Below are positions 33,301-44,162 of a stretch of DNA of 64,000 nt, in pieces; positions within the stretch are counted from its first letter, which is position 1; each line of letters opens with the position of its first letter. The position numbers and the translations under genes were made by a program. Below the pieces are notes generated by a model, which saw only the letters and a list, made by a program, of their open reading frames with translations, did no database searches and was not told where the DNA came from. The stretch is from Brasenia schreberi (Eukaryota; Streptophyta; Magnoliopsida; Nymphaeales; Cabombaceae), in assembly GCA_036023115.1 (NCBI GenBank), contig JAYKKT010000091.1:31951501-32015500 (forward strand). The letters are read 5' to 3'.

Positions 33301-36300
33301 CACTGTCTGCAAGGAGATGCAAGAAAAAGGAGAATATTCTTGCGCTTGGTTTGAAGGAGATAATGAGAGAGAACACTTTTGACTTCTTTCTGCCTAAGGT
33401 AAAACTCCACGTTATGTTTTTCTTGCCAATGGCGTGCCTGATTTATTGCTATTCAACAATCTTCATTTTGATGTTCTTTTGACAATTAGGTGGCTGAAAT
33501 TGAAGAGAGAATGCGCAATGGATACTATATTTTGCATGGCTTGGAGTCAATTGTGGATGACATCAGCCGGATGTGCCGTGATGCAATAAAGTATGATGCC
33601 TTTATAGTTCTTTTTTAACAGCATATTGTTGTTGCTTATATTGCAGTTCTACCACGAAACCCTTATATTTTCAAGTTATATACTCCAACAATTTCTCATG
33701 CTTGACTTGCTATTTGGTTGCAGAGCTAATACACAGAGTGATAGTGGTGATATGACTCGGATTATCAGGCTATTTATGAAACTTGTTACTGGCTTGGAGG
33801 ACAATTCCAAACCATTTGAGGAGAGTGATGAGATTTCAAGGTTTTCAAAAGATGGCTCAGCTTCAATCAGTGCAGTGTCTTCCAAAACTAAGAAGAAAGA
33901 GTTCAAGGCCAGGAGTGAGCGGAGAGGGTTTAACAAGAGGAACAATTCCTTTGGGAACGGTAGTGTTGATTTTGGTGACTCTGCATCTGACATGGAAAGC
34001 AGAAGGCGGTTGTCTAGACTAAATAAGAAATCTTTCGACTCAGATAGTGAAACCACAGATGAGTCTGATCTTTCAGAAAAGAGTCGGGCTCATGTGCATG
34101 ATTCCGCATCAGAGACTGATGGGGAGATGGACGCCCATTCTGATGGTGAACGTGGAAATGTGAGAAATGGACATGCTGTGGAATATGAAGCATATGATTC
34201 TACAACTGAAGATCGAGAATGGGGTGCTCGTATGACAAAAGCCAGTCTTGTTCCTCCAATCACGAGGAAGTATGAAGTGATTGATCATTATGTTGTTGTT
34301 GCTGATCAGGAATATGTGCACCGGAAGATGCAAGTTGCTTTGCCTGATGACTATGCTGAAAAGCTTGCTGCACAAAAAGAAGGTGTGGAAGAATCCTTAG
34401 AGATTCCAGAAGTAAAGGATTATAGACCAAGGAAAAAGCTGGCAGATGAAGTTCTGGAGCAAGAGGTCTACGGGATTGATCCTTATACACACAACCTTCT
34501 TCTTGATTCTATACCAGAAGAACTGGGATGGCCACTTCAAGAGCAGTGTGCTTTCATTGAAGAGGTGGGTTCCTTGTGCCACATGGTGGTGACTTGCCAT
34601 CAACCTTTTTGCTCCTAACTGCTGAGTGAACTAATGCTCATTTGTCTTTAGGTGGTACTCCCTGCTTTGAATAAGCAAGTCAGGTGCTTTACTGGTAGTG
34701 GGAATGCCCCCATGGAATACAATTTGAAGCCTGTGATGGAAGAAATCAACAAGAATGCTGAAGAAGATGATAACAAACGAATTGTAGGAATTTGCCAAGT
34801 TCTTTTGAAAGCTATCGAGAATCGCTCTGAAGATAATTATGTTGCATATAGGAAGGTAAACTGGCAGTCAAATTGATGATCATCTTTGATATGCATTCTG
34901 TTGTAGTTAATGTCTATTCCAGCTTTGGTTTTTGCTATGACATTTGGACTTCTTGTAACTCTTCTTGGTAATTCAGGGGTTAGGGGTTGTTTGCAATAAA
35001 GTGGGGGGCTTTGGTGAAGATGATTTTGTTGTGGAATTCTTGGGAGAGGTATGTTCACATGTTTGTTGTGCGTGTGATGTGCACTCTGTTTATAGGCGAT
35101 GCAAATGATTTAAGTGCTCCACCCATTCAATCTGATCTAGTAGACGCATTAAACGTGGCTGGTTATTTTGTGCACTTTGGCCATATTTGCAGGTGAAGTG
35201 AATCTTGAAACTTAGCACGACATGCCATTAGCTTTTGGAGTTTTCAAAACCTTTTTGTGTCAATATTATGGAAAATGCAGTGTGACCCATAATGAAACCA
35301 AAACTAGGTGCTGAGTTAAGTTCGTGATGATCGTCACTCATAATTGCTGCCATTTCTTGTCATCAGGGTGTCGGCGGAAGATGCCATTTCTCACTGTTGA
35401 GCTGATCGCTGTTGCTGCATCACCACCTTTGTCATTGGTTGTCCCTTAACCCACCTCAACCTTATCATCAACCCAGTCATTCACCGTCTTCACCAACAGT
35501 CAATCCCTGTTTCTTTGGTTCAGCCACTGGAACCCTAACCCAGCACCACCTCCACCATCCATCCATCTCTCTCTACACACACACACACACGTACACAGTC
35601 TTCTTCGTATTTTCTCCATTCTCTTGTTAAATTTTGTGAATGTCATGCTCATTTATGTGATTCATTTACTGCGATAGCTGCTTGTGAAATCCACCTTTGT
35701 GCTGTTTGTATCATGGACTTGTGTTCTTTCTGGTGACATTAGGTGTACCTTGCCTGGAAATGGTTTGAAAAGCAAGATGGTATCAGGTTTCTCCAGAAGA
35801 ACAGTAAAGACCCGGCACCTGAATTCTATAACATATATTTGGAGAGGCCTAAGGTCCTTTTTCTTGATCATGAGTATCCATCGTATATTCAAGATTTCTG
35901 TATTCTTAGTTACTGTTTTTGTCTGTTTTATAGGGTGACCGTGATGGTTATGATCTTGTTGTAGTTGATGCCATGCATAAGGCGAATTATGCCAGTCGGA
36001 TTTGCCACTCTTGTCGACCAAATTGTGAAGCAAAGTAAGATTCAGAATATGCTTTCTTATCTTGCAGATCCAGTAGGCCTCATAAACATCCGGGTCCCAT
36101 ACTATAACTTCTTGCATGCTTATTTTTGTTATGGACAACCTCTGCATTCCTACTTTTTCTTTTCATACTTGCCTGTTTTCATCCTTCCTTCTGGTCCATT
36201 TATCGTGTTTCTCTCTTTACTGGCATCCATGTCATGGCTTCAGAGTAACGGCTGTAGATGGCCAGTACCAGATTGGAATCTATACAGTAAGGCCAGTAGC

Positions 36301-39300
36301 ATACGGTGAGGAGATCACCTTTGACTATAACTCTGTGACCGAGGTGTGCTTCCTTATTGACATTCTTCAATATTTTCGTGAGTCTTATTTTGGATGATTC
36401 TAATATTGATATCTGATGCAGAGCAAGGAAGAGCATGAAGCATCAGTTTGCTTGTGTGGCAGTCAGGTTTGCAGAGGCAGCTATTTGAGTTTGACAGGTG
36501 AAGAAGCTTTCCAGAAGGTACAACTGAGTCTGCTACTTTAGGTCACACTTAATGATGGTGTGCGGTTTTAGCATTTATGTTGCATTTTTTCTCCCTGTTT
36601 TACCAACGTATGTCATGCTTTCTACTATAGATGTGCTTTTGGCTTCTCTGAGTCTTAGGATTGTACCTTGGCACATTTGCTGTATGTTGACATGATATGC
36701 CATTATAGGTAATGAAGGAGTGCCATGGTGTTCTAGATCGGCATAAGTTGATGCTAGAAGCCTGTGAACTTAATTCTGTTTCTAAGGAGGATTATGATGT
36801 CTTGGGCAAAGCAGGGTTGGGCAGTTGCTTGCTTTCTGGATTGCCTGATTGGTTAATAGCATATTCAGCTCACCTTGTATGCCTTCTCCTCTTCGTGTCC
36901 TCAAATTATCCTCTTCTGTATTTTTGTAGCTGCCACTTATTTTTGGTGTTGGATGAAGGTGAGGTATATAAATTTTGAAAAGACCAAACTTCCTGAGGAG
37001 ATCCTTAAACATAATTTAGAAGAGAAAAGAAAATTTTTCTCTGATATTAGCCTTGAGTTTGAGAAGAGTGAAGCTGAGGTTCAGGTAAATATCAAGTTCC
37101 TGCAAACTCTTTTCCTTTACCAAATATGCTGGCTTGTATTTGTTTATTTTTATTCTTGCTTGAGGCAGGCGGAGGGTGTCTACAACCAGAGACTCCAGAA
37201 CTTGGCAGTTACTCTTGATAAGGTGCATACTGATTCCAAAGTATCTTGTTCTTTAGAGTACCAAAAGCCGCAATGCTGCATTATCCTGTGATTTCTTTGA
37301 GACCTTGTGCGGCATACTGGTGGTTTCAAGTCTTTCATCTTCTAGAGTCAGAATTAGCTCGGAATTGGGTTCTATAACCCACTTAATATGTAATTTCTTT
37401 TTTCAAAAAGTTTCCATGTCTAGATTTAATCTGCTTGTCCCTGGTTGCTATGAAGCAGCTTTGAACGCATTATCACATTATACGACTTATGTTACCACAG
37501 GTAAGATATGTGCTACGATCTGTATTTGATGATCCCAGGAGAGCTCCACCACCCCTTCAGAGAGTCACTCCCCAAGCTCTCGTATCTCTCCTCTGGAAAG
37601 GGAAGGGCTCGCTAGTTGAGGAGTTACTGCAGTGCATGGCTCCTCATCTGGACGAAGACTTGCTAGAAGATCTTAAATCCCAAATTCGAGCTCATGATCC
37701 AACTGATTCTGATGATGTCAAAAGGGAGCTAAGGAAGTCCTTGCTGTGGTGAGATTAATCATTTAACAAGGTCAGCATTTCTGATAGGGTTTACATTGTC
37801 TGTTTCTGACAAAACATTGTACCACACAGGTTGCGGGATGAACTGAGGAACTTGCCATCGTCGAACAAATGCAGGCATGATGCTGCAGCTGACTTGATTC
37901 ACATTTATGCATATACAAATTGTTTCTTCACTATTCGGGTACACCTTCTTTGACAGAAATTGTTCAGGAAGAATAATTCTTCATTTGCTTATCTAGTATT
38001 GTTCCTAAGAATTTTGTATATGGGTGCAGGAGTATAAGAGTGTGACTTCAGAGCCTGTTTACATAAGCCCTCTTGACTTGGGCCCAAAGTATGCAGACAA
38101 AATGGGCTCAGGATTCCATGAGTACCGTAAAACTTATGGTGAAAGTTATTGCTTAGGTCAGCTGATTTATTGGCATAATCAGACTTTCTCCGATCCTGAT
38201 TCTCACCTGGCAAAAGCAAGGCGAGGTTGTCTATTGCTTCCTAACCCGTCATCCTTTTATTCAAGCTCCCAGCAAATTTCCCGAAAGCGTGTTTATGGTC
38301 AAAGGACATTGAGATTGATGATGTCAAGAATGGTAAGTCTCTCTCTCTCTCTTCCTCTCTCACACGCACATGCGCACAATGTATTCATTCATTAGGCCCG
38401 GTTCACAGTGAGCTTCATCTTTTTCTGAAAGTCAAGATTATATCCTTCTTTTGGAAATGTTGGACTGTTGATGCTAAAGAGTATGGGATAAGACTATTGG
38501 AGATGGATATTAACATCTCCAACGTCTTATCTATCAGGATGTTTTAAAGACTTCTATGTTATTGCAACCATCTTTCTTTGCTTGGTTGAGGTCTATCATC
38601 GAGAAACGTGCACCAGGAACTCTCATGCACTGCAACCTCTTTAGTTTGAAGATACCAGTGTTTTTCTGTCTTAAACTTCTAAAGTTCACATGGTTAGAAT
38701 TTGTACTTTATGTGTTAACAACAACAACAACAATTAAGCCTTTTCCCATACTAGATGGGGTCGGCTACATTGATTCTTTGTCACACAGTTCTATCATGTT
38801 CCATGCTAGGAGTTAACTCAATATAAACTAGATCATTCTTTATAGTTTATTTCAACACTTTTGTGGTTGTCCTTTTCTTCCTCTTTTAACATTTTTACAA
38901 TCTAATTTTTCATATCTTCTTACGAGAGTGTCCTTTGGTCGTCTTTCTACGTGTCCAAACTATCTTAAATGATTTTCCTCATTTTATCCTTTGTTACTGC
39001 TACTCACAATTGGTTTCTAATAACCTCATTATGTATAGGTCTTTTCTTGTGTAACCACTCATCCATCTCAATATCATCATTTCTACTATAGACATCTTTT
39101 GCACATAGTGATGATTAACTGCCTAACACTAAGAACCATAAAACATAGCAGGTCTAATTGTTGCTCTATAATATTTACTTTTTAACTTTATTGGTATCTT
39201 CTTTTCACAAAGTATACTTGATAGGTATGCTCCTCTCCATTTTAACCAACTGACATTAACTCTATGTGTAATATCTCTATCAATTTTTTTCATCACTTAA

Positions 39301-41452
39301 AAAAATTGATCCTATGTATTTAAAACTTTCCTTGTGAGGGATGTATTATGTGTCAATCTTAATTTCTATCATATGAAGTACCCAAATGATCAAACTTATA
39401 TTCCATATATTCTATCTTTGTTCTACTAAGTCTGAAGCCTTTACTTTCTAACGCTTCTCTCCATAGTTCCAATTTCCTATTAATTTTTTCCTTAGACTCA
39501 TCCACTAACACAATATTTGCAAATAACATACACCAAGGTACATCATCTTGAATATGTTTTATTAACTCATCAATGACCAATATAAACAAATATGGACTTA
39601 AAGTTGATCCCTAATGTAACCCAATATTAACTTCGAAGGAGTGTCATTCCTTCATGAGTCCTCATACAAGTTTTTGTACAATCGTACATGTCTCTTATAA
39701 GATTTATGTATGTCAATAGGATATCTCTCTTTTTCAAGGTTCTTCAAAGAACATCCCTTGACACCCTACTGTAAGTCTTTTCTAGATCAATAAATATCAT
39801 TCTTTTTTGTTTTAAAATGTTTCATAAAACTTCTCAATAGGCGAAATTTAAACAACTCAAACTAATAAAATTGAAATGATGGCGAAGGAGTGATCATATG
39901 TTTAGAGTATCAACAAGCATGTTAATTTTACTTAAAAAGCCAAAACAGCTTTTTATCCTTAAGAAGCTAGGAACTCCGAAGAAGGCAGTATTTTGTAGTT
40001 AATCTAATCATACTTTTGCTTGCTTAAAAGTTTTTAAGCTAGGTTTATGCAGAAGTCCCTTTTCATTCAACTGGTTCTGGAAATTTGTTTATTAATACTT
40101 TTTACTGTAAAGTACTTTGGATTGAATTGTTCTGACCTGACAACCTATTCTATTTAGTGTAGTATTTCAATGTGAGATGCCCATTTACTAGGTTAAATTG
40201 GACATGCATTTATACATATCAAATGCATAATCTAGTGGGCAGAATTTGGAGATCAAATTTGTGGGTCTTGGTATAAAGCAAGGTGGGCAATGCTGAAAAT
40301 CAATGAGTTGTTTATTGGCCTATTCTTGGGCATACTTCTGGAATAATGGGGAGGCTGAACCCAGATACATGCCCGGGTCTTCAACTCATACCTTCCACTT
40401 GTGAGTCGACCTCCTAGCCATATGAGCTGTTGCTCATTGTGTATCTTTTGCAAAGCTAGTCAGTTGACCCACTAGTCATTACAGTTGATCATTCTGATTC
40501 TGAAAGTCATTTATTTTGGGTCATACTAGTTTTGCCCCAAGGGAGAATATGAAGCATTGAACAAGGCGTAAACTCAAAGTTCCACTATATGTTTGTTATG
40601 CCTGTTATATCGTTCATCCTATGATATGAATGCCTAATGCTCACAGAAAGGTAATACTTGTTAAAAAGACATACTTGTTGAGGACTGTTTTGTGTGCGTG
40701 GCTTAGATAGTTGTGTATTTTGAGGGGAGGGAAGACTAAACGTTTGATTCAGCAATTTTGCTTCAAGTTTATGCAGGTCTTTTACTTTATGAATCAATTT
40801 AAAATTAGATTCAGCATCTCGTGCTAATATTTCAAAATGCCTGTTATATCGTTCATCCTATGATATGAATGCCTAATGCTCACAGAAAGGTAATACTTGT
40901 TGAGGACTGTTTTGTGTGCGTGGCTTAGATAGTTGTGTAGGAGGGAAGACTAAACGTTTGATTCAGCAATTTTGCTTCAAGTTTATGCAGGTCTTTTACT
41001 TTATGAATCAATTTAAAATTAGATTCAGCATCTCGTGCTAATATTTCTAGAACCGAAATGATCTTAGACTGGCCAATTTGACGAACCAACCTACCTGTAT
41101 CCAGCGACAGCTAAATCATCTAACTGTTGTTCATGAGCTTGTACTTTGTGTTAAGTGGTGCACTCATTTTGAATCCAGTTATCTTAGATATGGGGAAAAT
41201 GTTTGAGTAATTTGTAAAGGTATGCTCATGCACATAAGGACGGGAAAAGTGGCGTATCATGTCTGATGATGTATTGCATTATTTTGACAGGAAAAACAGC
41301 CTCATAGACCATGGCCCAAGGATGAAATCTGGGTCTTCAGTAAGAACCAACACTTGTTTGGGAGTCCTATGATGGATGTTGTTCTAAGCGATTCGGCATT
41401 GGATAGGGAGATGATGCAGTGGTTAAGGACCAGGCCGGCTGTAGATCAATGA
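28232..41452 (+). CDS. ATXR3: Histone H3K4 methyltransferase ATXR3/SDG2, complete, 19 exons, 2271 aa
   Basis: Exons: 28232-29900, 30882-30938, 31025-32733, 32814-33398, 33490-33590, 33724-34564, 34652-34855, 34977-35048, 35743-35853, 35934-36034, 36244-36343, 36422-36517, 36709-36876, 36959-37084, 37169-37222, 37501-37748, 37830-37938, 38030-38332, 41291-41452. All introns are GT-AG and every junction keeps frame. The start is set by MGDGGVAC, like the Arabidopsis protein (about 2335 aa). Parts in order: an RS/DR-rich region (about 130-295); GYF-like domain 1 (about 413-465, GNWFYLDHLGIERGPSRL); GYF-like domain 2 (about 865-915, GEWYYLNGAGREQGPMPF); an F-box/LRR-like stretch (about 1110-1200); SET (about 1723-1850) with HSCRPNC near 1808 and GEEITFDYN near 1838-1846; post-SET CLCGSQVC near 1860-1867; and a conserved C-terminal region. 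In Arabidopsis this nuclear enzyme is the major H3K4 trimethylase, needed for gametophyte and sporophyte development. The catalytic residues look intact. Confidence 0.96.
28620..29115 (+). repeat. RSPSHSDRHHDR-type tandem repeats coded in ATXR3 exon 1
   Basis: The frame encodes about ten degenerate units of 13-16 residues of the form ARSPNHSDRNQPR, ARSPSHSDRHHDR, PRSPSHSDKHLDR and ARSPSRFNRHHDR. The DNA repeats follow a period of about 45 bp (CCATTCCGACAGGCACCATG-like blocks). The Arabidopsis protein has a related but less regular RS/HDR region. Such a tract is likely disordered and phosphorylatable. Confidence 0.85.
30316..30391. repeat. (CT)n(AT)n compound microsatellite in ATXR3 intron 1
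   Basis: About 14 CT units run directly into about 23 AT units, followed by a short GT run (30401-30419). It lies inside the first coding intron (29901-30881). Confidence 0.95.
38717..39840 (-). mobile_element. RTE LINE fragment in ATXR3 intron 18, minus strand
   Basis: The 3' end is at 38717, where AACAACAACAACAACAA is the complement of the (TTG)n tail, followed by the GATGGGGTCGGCTACAT end. Reading leftward from 39840 it covers the RT core (DLEK-like start, LFANIVLVDESKEKINRKLE at about 39530-39470 with one residue lost from the ADD motif) and the C-terminal region to the tail. It is 5'-truncated and frameshifted. It lies antisense to ATXR3 in its 2958-bp last intron. Confidence 0.85.
40598..41047. 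repeat. Tandem duplication (239 bp and 211 bp) in ATXR3 intron 18
   Basis: Copy 1 (40598-40836) and copy 2 (40837-41047) both start ATGCCTGTTATATCGTTC and end CTCGTGCTAATATTTC. Copy 2 lacks two short blocks (TTAAAAAGACATAC and a GGGGAG-rich piece). Otherwise the copies are almost identical, so the event looks recent. It ends 243 bp before exon 19. Confidence 0.9.
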
Positions 41453-42270
41453 CAATCTGGAGGAGACACCGACTTGTTTGGAAATGATTGTTTTTGCATT
41501 TAGACTTCACAGCTTCTCGTTTGTGCGGGAGTTGGGTAATCATTTTGAAACATGCTTGTGTTTCCTTTATATTTTATGTACAGTTTTCCTGCCTTTCATT
41601 TATTATTATTATTTTTTCTTTAACTTTGTTTGTATTCATCTTGTATCATTGTTAGAATTCAAGAATAGCATCATTGACCATTCTTCTGACCTCATCCTTT
41701 TTGAGTTCTAATTCTCAATGAGAAAGTGGCATTTTGGGTGTCTAAACTTCCAATCGCTCAATAGTGCAGCTTGGCGGGGATTTGCATATATGCTTCTACA
41801 TCTATACGCTCATGTGGGTGGGGTTTGTGTGGATCGCAACATCTCGGTTGCTATGCATGTGCGTGCAGCTGCCGGTGGTCGGTCAGATTGTTGCAGTCCG
41901 CTGGTTAAGCTGAAGGAACGTACTTGGTTTTAGTGATGAGATTTAGTTGAATGAATCGATCCAGTCCTTTGCGGCGCAAACCCAGGCTGCTGTTTGCCAC
42001 AAGCACTCTGCAACTTCTGGACTGGAATCACTGTACAGGTCTAAATCTGCACCTACATCCATAACAATTAGGAATAAATGATATTTGGAAAATTATTTCA
42101 ATTTTCTTGCAGCGTCTATTGACAAGGCAAAAGAGAATGTTCCCCTCGTAAACTGATAATTTGCGGGTCTCGTTTCCCGAACCGGTAACCTTTTACTAAG
42201 GTTCCCATGCCACAAATAAAGGAGGGTTGGACATAAATCACAGATCCAACAGTGACAAGGATATTGTGGC
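41453..42270 (+). other. 3' UTR of ATXR3 and following intergenic DNA
   Basis: The first few hundred bases after the stop should hold the 3' UTR; a T-rich and TTATTATTATT-containing stretch lies at about 41601-41625. No further gene is supported. Confidence 0.4.
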
Positions 42271-42299
42271 CAGAGAGAGAGAGAGAGAGAGAGAGAGAG
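42271..42299. repeat. (GA)n microsatellite
   Basis: A run of about 14 AG units. Confidence 0.9.
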
Positions 42300-42807
42300 T
42301 TGAAACCCTAGCTTTTATAGCTAGCCATCTATAAACTACGCGTATCGTCACGAATATGGTATTTCTTCTCCCTATTTGATTGTTTATATCAAGCATCCTA
42401 TTACGTGCATTTAGTTATGCGTGTGCGTTTCAGAAGAGAGAGAGAGACGGACTATTTCAAGAGGACGGTTTTATGCTCACAGATCTGAATCATCTGAGTG
42501 CTTCATCCATGTATCCCTTTCTTTTTTTTGGTTACAGTTCCTCTTCCGTAAAGGAACTTTTTTTATAATCTAATTTATATGTTTATTCAGAGGTAAAAAA
42601 ACTCCAAACAGATCTGTAATACTAGATCTAAAATCACTGGATGTGATTACAGGGTCCCCATCCAAGCCACACCCTTCCGCGCGCCCGAGAGAGAGAGACC
42701 CTTCTCTTTTTTCTTCCGTCTGCTAAATTATTCTCCTTTTAAGAAAGTGAGTCTATTCTGTGTTTTCATGGTGCAAGAAAATTCATACTCTTTTCTTGCA
42801 GATCGCC

Positions 42808-42871
42808 ATGGCTGATCTTGCTGAGGACTTCCCATTGCCAGCCTCTTCTTGGCTGATGAATTCGCGAAATG
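42808..42871 (+). other. Possible first exon of an unidentified gene
   Basis: A T-rich tract ending TTTTCTTGCAG is followed by ATCGCC and ATG at 42808. The short open piece (MADLAEDFPLPASSWLMNSR) ends with AAATG before GTTTGTGGG, a possible donor. The GA-rich sequence before it (42680-42720) could be a leader. No following exon is recognised, and the frame downstream has no motif. It may be a gene fragment or chance. Confidence 0.2.
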
Positions 42872-43930
42872 GTTTGTGGGAGATTCTCTCCACCTCTTTC
42901 TGTGTATGCGAAACCACAGAGGCGTCGTTACAGTCAATCAGATCCATTGCACATTGCAGAGGCCCCCAAGTATCATTCCTTCGAATAACATTTACAAAAA
43001 CAAGGATGTGGTTTGATCATGAGATTCACGCCAATACTCTTTGGCACATACAAAAATAGTTCAGACCTAATCTGCCTCAAGAAAAGAGAAGGAAACGCAC
43101 CCCGTTGGTTACCATGGAGAGAGAGAGGAAGACCTAGAATGAACGGTGAAGATACCTTGAATTGATTAGCTATTTCCTTTCCTACCTAACAAAGCCCTTT
43201 ACAGGTTGGATTTGGCGAAGTACAGCTGACACGCCACGTGGTTTCTTTCCACTCAATCCAATCGGTTTTGCGCAACAAATGAAGGTATTTTTAAGGGAAT
43301 TATACCAACCTCTCTCTCTCTCTCTCTCTCTTGGGCGACGGCCATCTTAACCAGTCTACATTGCAAGCAAGACATGCACAGCTTTTGTTCGGTTTGCTCG
43401 TTTCATTTATAAACGTCTCATCAATTTGGGTTCGGAGTATATTAAACCCTATACGAACTGTTTTAGGAACTGAACCAAAATAATACCCTAATCTTAAAAA
43501 TGTCAAAGAAAAGAATTGTATTATTACGATTCATATAACCTATTTAGTAGCGTTCCCTTCCAAGACTTCTTCCTTCCAACAGCCTCATCTTTAAAGTCTA
43601 CGTCAGCTCTATACTACCATTACTATTGTTTTTTTCACTTTCCTGTATTTTTCTTTCGATCTACTTTCATCACATTTTGATATGTTTTTAACTTATTCAT
43701 TTCCTCATAGTTGTAATAAATTTATTATTCAAAGCTTTTTATAGATCCGGCTAACAGACACGAAAACGAATAAAAAATTAAGTTTAAGTTTCCGATAAAG
43801 TGTGTTTTTGGTTGAGAAAGAGTAGGCACACATCTTTGTTATAAACCGTCATGACCCAAGCATGTTGGTCTTTGAATGTTTCGTTCGAGGAGCTGCACTC
43901 TAGTAAACTTTTCAACACAGAAGTTGTGCA
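42872..43930. other. Gene-free stretch
   Basis: A CT run lies at 43313-43331. Open frames are short and lack motifs. Nothing else is recognised. Confidence 0.4.
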
Positions 43931-44137
43931 AAAAAAACGGAAAGAAGAGAGGGATTTTTCGATTACGTGTAAAGGTTTTTCAACACGAAAGTTTTTCTTA
44001 TATTTATGTGTCAAAAATGTGAGTATGACACACCCAGATCACAAACGTCAAGTTTATTTAACATATATTTGACACATAAAAATAAGAAAACTTTCTCGTG
44101 AAAAGATAATCGAAAAATCCCTCATCTTACCGTTTTT
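43931..44137. repeat. Foldback repeat (MITE-like), arms ~70-85 bp
   Basis: The left arm 43931-44015 (AAAACGGAAAGAAGAGAGGG, TTTTTCGATTACGTG, CACGAAAGTTTTTCTTATAT, TTATGTGTCAAA) is complementary, with few mismatches and small gaps, to the right arm 44068-44137 (TTTGACACATAAAAATAAG, AAAACTTTCTCGTG, GATAATCGAAAAATCCCTC, ACCGTTTTT). The spacer is about 50 bp. No coding capacity is seen. Confidence 0.85.
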
Positions 44138-44162
44138 AGTTTAACTTATGTGTATCATCAAA

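Noticed and set aside
42728..43059. A gene at 42728-43059
   Set aside because: Only a short possible first exon is plausible; neither strand's longer frame has motifs or a convincing continuation.
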